In this document: positions 22,202 through 33,778 of the stretch, piece after piece | Numbering within the stretch: position 1 is the stretch's first letter | Layout: each line of letters opens with the position of its first letter | Origin: Diphasiastrum complanatum | Taxonomy: Eukaryota; Streptophyta; Lycopodiopsida; Lycopodiales; Lycopodiaceae | Assembly (NCBI GenBank): GCA_029204225.1 | Contig: CM055111.1 | Coordinates: 7,609,738-7,673,737 of the forward strand | Reading direction: 5' to 3' | DNA length: 64,000 nucleotides | Made by a program: the position numbers and the translations under genes | The notes under the pieces: model-generated | What the model was told of the DNA's origin: nothing | Databases searched by the model: none | The model's input: the letters and a program-made list of their open reading frames with translations, nothing else

Positions 22202-24272
22202 GTTTGACGTTCCATCATGTGTGTGTGTGTGTGCGTGCGTGCATACATTTAAAATATTGCACGGTTTTAAAATTGGTAAGGACCAAAATTTGGATGCTCA
22301 TGTCATGTATTGAAGTAAGTCTCCTAATTGACCAACTCTACAAGCTTTTAGATTTATTCTATAGGATTTAGTTTCTTTTCCTTTGCACCATGTCCATATA
22401 ACAAGGCAAAATGTTGAAATAGACAAATGTTTGTATTGAGTCAATATCGAACAATTGTCTTGATTTGAAACACAATCTCGATTTCAATGGCTATGACTCA
22501 AATATCTTTTGAAGAATGTGAAAAATACAGATCCAATTTAGACCCAAAAATTAGATCTAAGCCAAGAGTGAATGCACAAGCCTCTAATGATCAAGAGACA
22601 AAACACTCAAATTTGTTTCTAAGATCAAGCAAACATCATATATGATTAAAAGACAAAAATAAAAGTTTATGAACATTTTCATTAGATCTGAAACTTGCAT
22701 AGGTCGTATAGCAGCAAAATCAATAGCATCCAAAACTAACTAGTTCATCACTCTCCAAAACAAACGTAGAGATAACAACAAAATCAAGATAATAATCCAA
22801 AATAACGATCTCCAATACAATATTCAACCACTCAACCTATTCTCCACACATTTTCTAATATTTACGACCCAAAACACTATATTTCAAACATGTTTATTTT
22901 TTCAAATGTAGAGATAAGAGCAAAATCAAAATTATAATCCAATAGAATGATCTCCAATACAATGTTCAACCACTCAACTTATTCTCCACACATTTTCTAC
23001 TATTTATGGCCCAAAACACTATGTTTCAAAGCATGTTTATCTTTCACATATGATATATACATCAAATGACATGGCTAAGCCAAGAAAGATCACAAGGCTC
23101 AAAAGTTAACTCATGCAGCAATTGTGATTTGATCTAGCGCCTGGGTGTAGTTTCAGTTCCTATCCAACTTAATTAGCAATTTGCAAGAGGTCAAGGTATA
23201 TTTTTTGGACTCACAAACTTCTCTGAACCACTTGAAGACATAAAGCATGACCTAGAAATTTGGGCTTCTATGTCATATGGAACTTGTCTTTTAAAGTGGT
23301 GGGAATTTACACATAATTTTGGACTTTAACATGTTTCTCTGCCCATGACTAGTAATCTGCCATATGCTTGCTACCACAAAAATCCTTGTGACCTAAAGAG
23401 ACCAATTAAATGCTCTTTGGAGGACAAGAACATTAACTATGATGGGAAAAATCCTTGTTTCTAAATGGAGGTGAAGCCACGTCATTGTTCAAGGCTTTTC
23501 CAAAAAAATGTTTAAAAGTCAGGCACAACTGCCGTTAACTGATCACCGACTCGTATGACGTTAACTTGATTGGCCCACAAGTAATCTCTAAACAAGCCCA
23601 TGTACATCTTGTAAATTGATGATGCACAAGTCAATGAAAACAATAAGATAAAACAAGAGCTTGAAGGCTCGAAAGCCCTAAAACAAGAGCTCGAAGCCCT
23701 AAAACCTATTAGTCTCCAAATTAAAAAAATGAACCACCCAATGTGAAAACAAATTTTAAAATTGAGGAGAAGTAGGTGTCGTATCTTAAGGACATACGTG
23801 AACCATTTGGCCTTGACTTACTAAACAATTGCCATATGAACTTGTCACCCAAAGCTCTCCTCCAAGAGTGTTATTCTTAATCCATAACAAGCTTTTCCTG
23901 TTAAAAATTGTGAATATATAACCCACTTTTAAAAAGATTATTTGCATGAAGAAAAATTGTCTGCTCATTTGCATCAAGAAAAAATTGTGTCCTCATTTGC
24001 ATTGTGCGAGTACCTAGATTGGGATGTGATTGTACAAAAAGGACATTAGTCATTTTATGAGTGAAAGGGTAACAACCATTCAAAAAAATAAAATAGTTTT
24101 TTCGTTAATTATTTTTTATTGAATTGTCGTTAGCGAGGGAATTGACAAACATTCATTGGGTCGGTAGGCCCCAAATGGTTCGCACTCACAAACATTCGCA
24201 CACCAAAGCTCAAAAGGCATGGGTGATAAAAAAACAAATAGGCATTTAATGCTACATGCACCTAGATTTCCC
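22202..24272. other. Intergenic stretch with a GT run and a 142-base tandem duplication
   Basis: GTGTGTG/GCGTGC repeats at 22217-22241. Bases 22766-22907 and 22908-23049 are direct tandem copies with scattered differences (both contain GATCTCCAATACAAT and CTCCACACATTTTCTA). No gene seen. Confidence 0.7.
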
Positions 24273-24339
24273 ATCCAAGGGCGGAGGTGAAGTGAGATAA
24301 TGTCTATCTCACTCTCTCACTTCACCTCCAACCTTGGAT
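24273..24339. repeat. Inverted repeat 200 bases upstream of the VTE1 start
   Basis: Left arm 24273-24297 and right arm 24315-24339 pair over 25 bases with two mismatches; the inner 15 bases (GGAGGTGAAGTGAGA and its complement) are exact. The loop is 17 bases. It could be a regulatory hairpin or the remnant of a tiny MITE. Confidence 0.75.
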
Positions 24340-24512
24340 CAGAATCGCCTTCTTGGTTGCAACAAGCATTCAAAGCCTTTTGCTAAACTTAGTGAAAATT
24401 GCCCAAAAGGTTCTCACCTCAAAAAACATGTGCCTTCAAGTCCCAGCCCCACGTAGCACCCATATTTGCCCCCAAAATGAAAGTACCATTACCTTTTAGT
24501 TATAGTACATTT

Positions 24513-24531
24513 GAGAGAGAGAGAGAGAGGC
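24513..24531 (+). repeat. (GA)n in the VTE1 5' leader
   Basis: Short GA run ending 7 bases before the start codon. GA/CT runs are common in plant 5' leaders and bind BBR/BPC factors, so a regulatory role is possible but not shown. Confidence 0.7.
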
Positions 24532-24537
24532 AGAGAT

Positions 24538-24794
24538 ATGGCTGCTTACAATTGCACTCTTTTCTCATCGCCTCTTGGATTGAAGGTGGAATGGCATTGC
24601 GCGCATCTGCTCGCACCTGAATCTGATAATGGCTCCATGACACATAACCTTGGCAATGTCTCACTTCTAAGGAACAACAATGAGCTGGATTGCATATTGA
24701 AGCGGCGATTTCAGACACTACATTCTACCAATTCTCGAAGCTCAATCGTTCTTAGATGTTTTGCAGAGCGAGCCACACGAACCCCGCATAGCGG
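24538..24794 (+). CDS. VTE1: Tocopherol cyclase, exon 1 (plastid transit peptide)
   Basis: Tocopherol cyclase closes the chromanol ring of tocopherols from the methylated phytyl-benzoquinol precursors, at plastoglobules in plastids. This first exon encodes 85 complete codons plus two bases. It begins MAAYNCTLFSS and is rich in Ser, Arg and Asn with few acidic residues at its end, as expected for a plastid transit peptide. The end reads RTPHSG, the family-conserved lead-in to YHFDG of the next exon. The donor is GCGG/GTAAGA with GT at 24795. Exon 1 ends GG and exon 2 starts T, giving GGT (Gly) exactly at the conserved position. An upstream in-frame ATG at 24511 lies in a GA microsatellite and would add RERERGR-type sequence, so 24538 is preferred. 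Confidence 0.9.
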
Positions 24795-26026
24795 GTAAGA
24801 GTTGCCTTCTTCCTTGGGCTTCTTTCTGATCTCCAATCCAACAAATGTTACAAGCTCTTCGCATTTGCATACATTAATCAGCATAGGTGCAACAAGCTCA
24901 AAGTTCAGCTAACGTTATAGTTAGTTAGAGAAAAAGGGATTATAATTTATTCTAATTTTGTAGTGCTTTTGAGATATAAGAGTACCAACAAGTCTGGGAT
25001 TTTTTTTAGTCACGAGGCTAGGAACTTGCAGATCTTAGGTAGTGCACCGAGATCATGGAGGTTTGCTGATCTTGGAACAAACCATGATGTAATAAATCAC
25101 GAATGCAATAGAAAGGGTCCAAACTTTTCAATTTTTCATCCCTCATAGAATAGGCAATTTATGCAATACATTAGGATTTTCACTTGCTTGCACCTAAGTA
25201 GGATGCTGGGATATATTATGCTTGTAGAGCAAGGATTTGGGCCTTCAATCCTTGCTGCAGACCTGCAACAATACAAAAACCTTATGTGCTTGGAAAATAT
25301 TGTCAAGCCTCGGAACCATGTATGGAACAATTCATGAGTTGGAAATGTTCAAGTGCTGGAATATGGAGCAGCTTTACACATCAGATTTTGCCGAATATCG
25401 GTGGTTGGCATACCCTTCTTCTTTCTAGATTCTAGATGGCCGAAATTCACATGAAATTGGGCTGTGGAGCCTTCTTCCTGATGGGCACAACTTTCTCTGG
25501 ATCTCCAAGGAAAGAGTTGCCTTTTCCATGCCCTACCTCCTTTTGTGTCGGGCCTTTGTTTTGTCCCACGCTTTGATCCCAAATGGTACACTGCCTAGCT
25601 CTCAAACTTGTCAATGCTGAAAGCCAATGGGCTGTCCTTCTGAGTCCTTTATCGGCCTTTCATGTCCTGTGTCCCACAATCTACCAGTGGTTGGTGAAGC
25701 CACTAACCCAGCATCTAATAGAATTGCTGTTCATGGTGAGAAAGGATGCATTTCCAATGAATATATGCTACTTTTGTGGCCTTTAAGTTCTTCTTTGAAG
25801 GAGTAAAGGGAGCCCTTTTATTGAATTGATCCACTATCGTCTAGATCATCTCTCTTCATCCATTTTCCAAAGCGCACCTTTGAAGAAATTCATCAAGGAT
25901 GAGAGCAAGGTTGTGTAGACTAGCCTAGATATATCAGTTTAAATTGTTATGCTTTAACAATTGTTTCATGAAGATTGTCAGCCATTACAATTGAGCAATA
26001 GCTATCAAGCATCAAACATTTCAGTT

Positions 26027-26080
26027 TGCAAGTGTGCTAACGTATTTGCATGTTTGCAAGTGTGCTAACGTATTTGCATG
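26027..26080. repeat. Short tandem duplication
   Basis: Two adjacent copies of a roughly 26-base unit containing TTTGCAAGTGTGCTAACG. Confidence 0.85.
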
Positions 26081-26861
26081 AAGGCCAAAAGGTGTGCAAT
26101 TGTTTAGGTAAAGAGTTGTGACAACTTATAAGCTAACCTGAAAAATTCAGGAGATTTTTACATGAGAAGGAATCCAATGTTTGCATTGAGTTTGGCAAAT
26201 GTTTTTTAAGCAAACACATTTGGAGGATTGCAACTTTATTGAAACATGGTTGATGTGTCACTTGTGTACTAGTCTTTGAACTTCATGGTATTGAGTTTTT
26301 GTGAGTAGCTTTATTTTGGAGCTCAATTATGGTGAATTATGATCATGAGCATTGTGATTGTGTTTAAGACGATCAATCATGCATATACTAAAATCTCGTA
26401 TAGATGTCTTAAGGGTGCTATGTTGTGAATATGGCTAATAATTAGTTTAGGGTTAAGGGTTTGTAAGCTCTAGCATTTGTTGCAGTCTGTAGGGAATCAC
26501 CTGCATGTACTATGCACCATGGATAGTTTCTTAACCAATTTCTAGATGCCAACAACTTACTCAACCACTTTGATGTTCCAAATAACATATTACTCAAAAC
26601 GTTGTTTGAAACCTCAAGGTGTTCATGAGCACTCATTCCATGCATGTTCTGGACCATTCTATGGCTTAGTTTCTCCAATAATTTCTCTACAAATTTTTAT
26701 TATTTTAGTTCAAAGTTTGATTGTTTTTTGTTTTTACTTTACTTTAGGATTATCATACAACATTCTCTTGGGTAGTGGAGTGATCTCTCTTTCAGTTGAT
26801 TTGTGTGTCTGATGAATTGCTTGCTAGAAAGCTTACCATGCTGCTAGTAAGGTACTTGACA

Positions 26862-26873
26862 TGGTATCAGAGC
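26862..26873 (+). other. tRNA-iMet-type primer-binding site
   Basis: TGGTATCAGAGC preceded by a base A, in plus orientation about 1.6 kb before the Gypsy gag. It probably belongs to the leader of a plus-strand LTR element. The preceding sequence does not match the Gypsy 3' LTR at 30248, so its owner is unsure. Confidence 0.6.
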
Positions 26874-27567
26874 CTGGGAGTGGAGCAGTTTCAGGTTAAC
26901 TAGGAGCCGAATTTTGGGAGAATTCGAGGAATCGTGTATGGTTGGTTAAACAAGCAATTTAGAAGAATAGTAAGGCATAGAGCTTTACTTTAGTTCATAT
27001 CAGAGAAGTCGAGGAAGTTGCTGCTTCTTCGGTCCTTTCCAAGCAAAGCATGAGTTTTTTGACGGAAAGGCAGACCGTTTGTCGTCAATAAAGGAGTAAT
27101 TTCACTTTGACAGACTCAGCGGGCATTAAGCTGTAGGGCGACCTTTGTCAAGAGTCAATCTGCAAGAAAGAGTGCAAGCCCTGAGCTAGGGTTTAACAGG
27201 CCGAAGAATGATATTTCTTTGAATACTCCATATTGGTGAGTGTTGTAAATCACTGATTGTGGGCGCCTTGCTGTTGCGAGATCGCCAATAGCTGGCTGTG
27301 GAGGGCCGCGAGTCAGAGGAGGAGAGATTGTGGATTCATGACCTTGTTGCCATAGCAAGAAGTTGGAAGAGAGAGAAGGGGCTGAAATGGGCCATGGACT
27401 TGATGGGAGGAGGTCACGCGCGAGCAATAGGGAGAGGAGCTTAGTGCTATGAGGGGGTTAGAGTACGTAGGAATCTCCTTCACCACGCAAATAGATTTCT
27501 GGCTGTCGGATCTTCTAGTTCGTGATAGACGACATAGATCTATTGAATGTGGGTCGTTGGATCGTGC

Positions 27568-27894
27568 TCAGCCACTGGATTCCCTAGAATAATCACCACT
27601 CTTCATTTGAAGGGACCCGAAGGGCGAAGGGCCCTTCAATTTCATAAAAATTATCCGTTTTGAAAGGGACCCCAAAGTGCAAATTCGTTTGAAGTTCAAA
27701 TGCCCCAATCGTCTATGCCATAGATCACTTTGCGATATAGATGTTGATGCCAACGCATTGCACTTTGTAACAACCACATTCAACTTGTATAAGCCACAAG
27801 TTTTATCCCTATAGCCCTCCTTATTTCGCGTGGCTATTTGAGCGGATTTCAGGGTTAAATCAGTGTGCAGGGTCAGCGCTGGATTGGTAGCCAA
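27568..27894 (-). pseudogene. Copia GAG-pre-integrase fragment
   Basis: An open minus-strand frame of 108 codons with TCGLYKLNVV, then SQSDLWHRRLGHLNFKRI, the His-rich pre-integrase motif of Copia pol. It lies opposite to, and inside, the leader region of the plus-strand Gypsy, so it is an isolated fragment. Confidence 0.85.
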
Positions 27895-28471
27895 GTTTTG
27901 GAAATCCTAGAGCTGTTTTTTGAGAAGATTTTGAGGGGATTAGCCTTCATACTCCAGACAGATCAGCGAGGGTCTATAAAAGTTTTCTTACAGATTCGAG
28001 CCTTCAAATCTGTTCTTCTCAGATCAGATTGAAGCCAGATCAGCGAGAAAAGCCTTGTCAATTTCTGGATTTTCAGATCTGCTTTTGACTCCAATTTTGG
28101 ATTTTTTGGAGTAGTTGAGTTGCAAGTCTGACAGCGAGGGAGGTCCTTGTCAGAAATCAGAAATTTCCAGAACTCTTTAGCTTTAAATTTCGGAGTTTCC
28201 GGAGCAGAAAGACCACTACTCAGACAGCGAGGGTAAGGAGCGAAAGAAATTAGAAATTTGCTTGTAATTTGGCACCCTGGTTGCTGATTTTTCCGGACAG
28301 CAGGTCTGAAATTTTGTGGAAGAGCTGAGAGGGTTCCTCTTCGTATTTTCTTTGGAAGTACAGTCCTCAGAAACAGCTAAGTATTCTTTCCCTTTTTTGT
28401 ACAGTTATAAATTAGTCTTTCCGACTTTTTTTTGAAAGGAAACGTCAGGCACTCCTTTTCTATCTCTGAAA
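27895..28471 (+). other. Leader region before the Gypsy gag
   Basis: The word CAGCGAG recurs four times among TCAGATC/GGATTTT-type repeats, the usual look of a long LTR-element leader. Non-coding. Confidence 0.5.
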
Positions 28472-30235
28472 ATGACCACTTTTGCGGGACCTGATCAACG
28501 GAGCAGTTTCTCCATTTGGTAACAGAAGTGGATGAACTGAAGTTGGCGTTAGCCAATTTCAAGTCCAGTGTGGACGACTCGTTCGCTGAACTCAAAGGCT
28601 TGATTTTGAGTTCCACGAAAGGAAGTCTTCCCTCCACTTCTCAGTTGTCCCCTTCTCCACTTCCATCAGTTTCGGGTGAGCCTATGCGGTCTCACCCCAG
28701 TGTCTTTAAAGACTTAAAGCCTCTTACTTTTATTGGGGAAGAGAAGGATAGAAACGCAGACATTCTACAAACCTTCCTTAGCAAATGGAAGAACATTCAT
28801 GCTCTTAAATAGAGAGCCTGTATTATCCAAGCAAACCCTAGCGGTTGAGGGTCAGTTGACTCAAGGATTCAAATGGAAACAATATTCCATTCAGGATGAG
28901 TACTTGCTCTATAGATATAGAGTATGTGTCCCCAATTCAGAGGATTATAGACAGTAGGTCCTATATGAGTGTCATGACAATCCTAGTGCGGGGCACCCAT
29001 GCATTCAAAAGACCTATGAGCTTCTTCGTAGGCAATTTTTCTGGCCCAATATGAAAAAGGACGTCCAACAATATGTAACCAGTTGCCAGAAATGTCAAGT
29101 AAATAAAGCAGAGTGTTTAAAGGCAGGAGGGTTGTTACAGCCCTTAGATATGCCAGCTGGTAAATGGGAGAGTATCTCCATGGATTTTATAGTAGGCCTG
29201 CCTAAAACCCAAAAGGGTAATGACGCTATATGGGTCACAGTTGACCGTCTGACCAAAATGGCTCATTTTATTCCGACCAAGACAACCGTTAGAGCTCCAG
29301 AGTTAGCGAGGTTGTTTGTAGACGGGCTATTTAAATTGTATGTCTACCTTCTGGCATAGTCAGCGACTGGGACAATAAGTTTAATGGAAATTTTTGGAGG
29401 GCAGTATTCCATCATCTCCATACTAAACTTAATATGAGTACCACTGACCATCCACAGACGGACGGTTAAACAGAGAGGGTGAATCAGGTGTTGGAGGATA
29501 TGCTTCGCGCATACGTCAGCAAGAAGCAGACTAATTGGGAGGAGTATCTCTCGATATTAGAGTTTGCTTATAACAACACCAAACATTCAGCTACGGGATA
29601 CAGCCCATTTATGCTGATGTATGGTTTCCAGCCACGCTCACCCACAGCTGTAGGGTTTAAACAAGAAAAAGTTGAAGCAGCCAGAAACTTTTTAGAGGAC
29701 CTAAACCAGATGATAGAACATGCGAAGCGTAGCATTAGGCAGTCCCAGGATCGAGCCAGGCGTTATGCAGATCCACGCAGACAGGATGTGCAATTCTCCG
29801 CTGGTGAGAAAGTCTACTTGAGAGCCCCAGTTGACTCTAAAACCCTCAAATCAGGAGTGTGTGCTAAGTTGTCTCCTAGGTATTGTGGTCCCTTTACCAT
29901 TAGTAGGAGACTAGGCAAGGTCACCTACGAACTAGAACTCCCACACAATAGTAAGGTTTTTCCAGTCTTTCATGTAAGTTACTTACGAAAAGCCTTAGCT
30001 AGATCAGAAATCTGGTAGGGGACAATGTTCTAGTTCTCCCATTGGATTCTCAACAACCTCCACATGAACCAGAGGAGATTCTTGATAGTAGAGAGACGTA
30101 GACTCGTCACACTCTATACCGAGAATACCTGGTCAAGTGGAATGATCAGCCTGTTGAGAATGCCACTTGGGAAAGAGGCAGCGTCCTTCGCAAGATTTTT
30201 CCAGACTTTGTCTTAGAGGACCAAGATGGTTCTTA
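28472..30235 (+). mobile_element. Chromodomain Gypsy (chromovirus), gag to integrase, internally deleted
   Basis: A gag-like start (MTTFAGPDQ; VDELKLALANFKSSVDDSFA; FKDLKPLTFIGEE) is joined by deletion to the integrase: zinc-binding HDNPSAGHP with CQKCQVNKA, first catalytic Asp in SISMDFIVGLPKTQKGNDAI, second in a SDWDNKFN version of SDRD, and the Glu in DG-stop-TERVNQVLEDMLRAYVS. The C-terminal part includes NNTKHSATGYSPFMLMYGFQP and the GPFTI barrel. The frame then moves to a chromodomain (REYLVKWNDQPVENATWE) ending at TAA near 30233. Protease, RT and RNase H are gone. In chromoviruses the chromodomain is thought to steer integration to particular chromatin. Confidence 0.92.
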
Positions 30236-30247
30236 AGGGGGAGGGAG
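30235..30247 (+). other. Polypurine tract of the Gypsy
   Basis: AGGGGGAGGGAG immediately before TGTTA, the start of the 3' LTR. Confidence 0.85.
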
Positions 30248-30524
30248 TGTTACGAGCACGTAACCAGTGCCGAACCCTAGAGAACACAGAAGGCCAGATA
30301 CTACAGTCAGGGTCGTGTCCAGCGGACCTTGTCCGCAGGATAGGGCCCCATGTTGGGTTCCGACGTGCAGTCGGCCACGTCAGAGCCACATGGCCGACAC
30401 TTGGCAGTACGCATGCTACCAGGCCTCACACTGGGCTAGGAGGGGCTTGCTCCATATCAGGGAGTAGGCAAGGCTGGGTGGTTCAGTTAGTGTTTGCCCT
30501 ACCGTGGTGTTTAGATCTCTAACA
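30248..30524 (+). repeat. Gypsy 3' LTR
   Basis: 277 bases beginning TGTTACGAG and ending TCTCTAACA, so the ends form a perfect TGTTA/TAACA inverted repeat. It follows the polypurine tract and is met directly by Copia sequence at 30525. Confidence 0.88.
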
Positions 30525-31738
30525 AAAAGACCCATTGGCAACAAATGGGTATACAGGACAAAGTACAGCAAAGTAAGGGCATTGACTACGAAGAGGCCTT
30601 TGCTCCTGTAGCCAAATGGAACACACTTCACATGGTGATTTTCTTAGCGACATTATTTGGATGGAGTCTATATCAAATGGACATAAAGTCCGCTTTTCTG
30701 AATGGTATTCTTGAAGAAGAAGTGTACATGGAGCAACCTAATGGTTTTATAATAAATGGCATGGAAGATAAGGTATGTAGATTAAAAAAGGCCTTGTATG
30801 GATTGAAGCAAGCACCACGTGCTTGGTATAGCCACTTTGATGAGTATCTCCTATCTAGAGGTTTGACATGCACTTCTTCAGATTTCAACCTTTACTACTT
30901 TGCTCATGACTCTAGCATCACACTGATTGTGTTGTACATAGACGACCTCATAATCACAGGTAATGACGATGATTTGAGTAGTGCAATCAAGAAGGATCTA
31001 TCCTCCAACTTTGATATGACTGATGTTGGTTTAATCACTATTGTTTGGGAGTGGAAATATGGCAAAGACGTGATAGCATCGCACTAACACAAACGAAGTA
31101 TGCGAACGAGATTCTGAAATCAAGATGTGCTACAGCAAGCCAATGTCTACACCTGTGGAGGTTGGTAAGAAACTATATAACTAGGATGAGAGTGCGCTAG
31201 TTGATGCTATTTGTTCCGTCAAGTAGGTGGTTCACTGATTTATCTCACAACTACTCGTCCTAATATAAGTTATGCTGTAAGTGTTGTGAGTCAATTCATG
31301 GCTACTCCTAGGGAGATTCATTGGAAAGCAGCGAAGAGAATCCTACGCTATGTGAAAGGAACACTAACCCATGGATTGTTATATGAGAGGCAGTAAGTAG
31401 GCTTTACCAATTTTACAGGGCTTCGTTGATTCAGATTGGGCAGGCTGTGTTGATAACAAGGTATGTATTTCATGTTGGCAATGGTGTATTTTTGTGGTCC
31501 AGTAAGAAACAAGATACAATTGCTCTTTCTACCATGGAAGCAGAGTACAAAACCCTATGTTTAGCTACGCATGAAGCAATTTGGCTAAGGAGAATGATGG
31601 AAGACATTGGAATACTACAAAGTAAGCCTACTGTGATCAGATGTGAGAGCGTTATTTAGCTAGCCAAGACGCACGCACGAAGCACATAGAGATTAAATAT
31701 CATTTCATTAGACAAAAACTGTTATCTAATGATTATTA
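30525..31738 (+). pseudogene. Copia reverse transcriptase and RNase H
   Basis: RT reads GIDYEEAFAPVAKWNTLHMV, YQMDIKSAFLNGILEEEVYM, KALYGLKQAPRAWYSHFDEY and VLYIDDLIITGNDDDLS, with both active-site boxes intact. After a break near 31087 come [20 protein letters not shown] and [18 protein letters not shown]. RNase H follows with FVDSDWAGCVDNK (second frame), WSSKKQDTIALSTMEAEYKT and KHIEIKYHFIRQKL, ending in a stop near 31738. Three or more frameshifts. The front end starts abruptly at the Gypsy LTR end. Confidence 0.92.
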
Positions 31739-31741
31739 GTG

Positions 31742-32076
31742 AATAGTTGCACAGAAATGTGTTTATGGGGAAAATGTTTCTAGAAACGCATTTCAGAATC
31801 GCTAAAAAAAATAAAACAGATATTAAAAAATTAATAGGGATTGACAAAATCCAACACGGATTGATAGAATCCAATAGGGATTGATGCAACTAAATTGGAC
31901 CACATTGTACCCGAAACATTCGACAACCTACATAAATGTACTGCCCTTAATTAATGCTTTAATTTGATACCCATATTGCCCACAAAAAAAAAGAAAAAAG
32001 AAAGTGTTTATGAGAAACGCTATCCTAACTCGTTTCTGAACGTGGGACGCGTTTCTAGAAGCGCTAAGCAAATATG
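31742..32076 (-). mobile_element. hAT-like MITE, CATAGTTGCAC family, short copy
   Basis: Starts AATAGTTGCACAGAA and ends GCAAATATG, with several GAAACGC words near both ends. Its interior, read on the minus strand, aligns with the copy at 45480 (ATATGGGTATCA, TTAATTAAG, TGTTTCGGGT, TGGTCCA). No convincing 8-base duplication is left. It sits 390 bases before VTE1 exon 2. Confidence 0.75.
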
Positions 32077-32469
32077 GTAACTACTCATGGCTTGAAGTTT
32101 GTTGAATGTTTATAGTTTGAAGTTCTTTCATTACTCATGAATGTCTCATTTTCTAATATAATTATTTTTCGTCCTAGATATAAAATCTACACACATAGGC
32201 ATTGACCATCAATCATTCGATCGTAAGTCAAATGCACCTTCTATAAGTATTCAGTTGACCTTGCAATGTCTTTTAGGCCTTGATTGTTTCACATATGTGC
32301 ATTGTGTGTTAGGTTGGTTAGAATGAAGGAAAGAGAACATAATTACTATCTTTTGCATGACAAGCTATTACATCAAATTGTCATAGATCATTGTTCTATT
32401 TCTCCAAATTATTTGGGGTATCTATTTGAACTTTGACTAATTCTTCTACTTGGTTTCTTTACTTGTCAG

Positions 32470-32714
32470 TTATCATTTTGATGGAAGTAGTCGCCGTTTT
32501 ATGGAAGGTTGGTACTTCAAGGTGTCAATACCCAATGAGAAACAAAGTTTTGCTTGGATGTATTCAGTGGAAGATCCAGGCACTAGCAAAAGTCATGGAA
32601 AATTTGAGGAAGTTTTACGTGGTCCAAGGTTTCCTGGCGTAGGAGCTCAAGTCCTTGGTGCCGATGATGAATATTTGTGGCAAAATGATGATAGTGTCAA
32701 AAGATTCTGGGGAA
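32470..32714 (+). CDS. VTE1: Tocopherol cyclase, exon 2
   Basis: Acceptor CAG at 32467-32469, exon from the T that completes a Gly codon, then YHFDGSSRRFMEGWYFKVS, an MYSVEDPG block, LRGPRFPGVGAQVLGADDEY and finally RFWG. From family knowledge these blocks are the N-terminal signature of plant tocopherol cyclase (YHFDG, FEGWYFKVSIP, GPRFTGVGAQILGA). The 245-base exon has no stop in frame. It ends TGGGGAA before GTATGT at 32715, leaving one base (A) to be completed as AGC by exon 3. It sits between a MITE in intron 1 and LTR fragments in intron 2. Confidence 0.93.
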
Positions 32715-33179
32715 GTATGTCACTTTTACTTGAACACTCACTTAAATTGCTTGCTCATTTATAATTGAGTTTAGGTTTGTGAAATGAAGCACTTTGGTTC
32801 ATAGAGACGCAAATGGGGGTGGAGGGGTATATGAAACCATTCCTATGAGGTCTAATTGAAATATAGGCATTTTTCTTGTGAAAGGTTCTCTTCACATGGA
32901 TAAAGTGTAGTCTTCATCGAACAAAATCTATGTTGAGTTGAGCTTAAAAAAAAGCACACTTGTAGGACGTTTGCAACTCTACATGTGATACTAATATGTA
33001 CTCCTAGTGTGTTTGTTTGTTTTATTGCCAAATGAATTTTCATAGTATGATTTGGTAATTTGAAAGGTAAGATGGATTCTATGCACACCTTTGGCACAAC
33101 AATGTGGTAGTTTGAGACAACATAAGTAGAAAAATAAGTGTGTCATAATAGGTCTTTTAGTTAGTCTTACGAGACCATA

Positions 33180-33524
33180 ACATTACCGACCCAACAATAC
33201 TTCTAGGTGCAGCGGAGGCAGAGGATAGTGTGAGTCAGAGCATGCATTAGGTATGAGGGCCAGTAATGCCCATGCAGATACATGCGGACGCATGCAGCCA
33301 CATGCATGACAATAGGGGCCATGCAGTCCTTCAGTGATGGGTTGGGACCCTGCATGCATCAGTAACCCATGCATGCACCATGAACAATGGGCGTCAGCAG
33401 CAACTACCACCTACCACATCCATGCAAACTCACATTGGGCTAGGAGGGGCATTCTATAAGAGAGTGCATTGGTTGGGTGGATCAGACTAGCTTTGCCTTC
33501 TACGTGGTTATGCTGTTCCTAACA
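33180..33524 (+). repeat. Gypsy LTR fragment related to 30248-30524
   Basis: Shares CTGGGCTAGGAGGGGC-like sequence (here TTGGGCTAGGAGGGGC), GGTGGATCAG and the ending TCCTAACA with the Gypsy 3' LTR. The left boundary is uncertain because the 5' half is more diverged and rich in CATGCA repeats. Confidence 0.7.
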
Positions 33525-33778
33525 GTTAGCAAGCCTAATTGATTGTTGTAATTCCTAAAATAATATCAATCAAAAGAGTAGAGGTAGTGCTAGATATAGC
33601 ATCATGGGGTAAGAGGATCTCGAATAGAGTTCATTAAGGGGCTTAAGTTAGTTTGATCAATAACTAAGGACTTTGTCCTCTGGAGGGAGCGCATCGCTTC
33701 TACAAAGGCATAATTTGAGTTGGGGGATACGGATTGGCAAGTTGGGACTGAGAAAGGCTGGAGAGAAATTTGGGATAT

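Larger units (their letters stand above)
24795..32469 (+). other. VTE1: VTE1 intron 1 (about 7.7 kb)
   Basis: Bounded by GTAAGA and a CAG acceptor. It contains a minus-strand Copia pre-integrase fragment, a chromodomain Gypsy with 3' LTR, a Copia RT/RNase H and a 335-base MITE. The stretch 24795-26860 shows no recognisable gene or element apart from a small tandem duplication near 26027. Confidence 0.85.

Noticed and set aside
24511-24537. Upstream in-frame start for VTE1
   Set aside because: It would add an Arg/Glu repeat from the GA tract ahead of a good transit peptide; 24538 fits better.
25136-25591. Overlapping minus-strand frames in VTE1 intron 1
   Set aside because: No domain recognised and both strands are equally open; not supported as genes.
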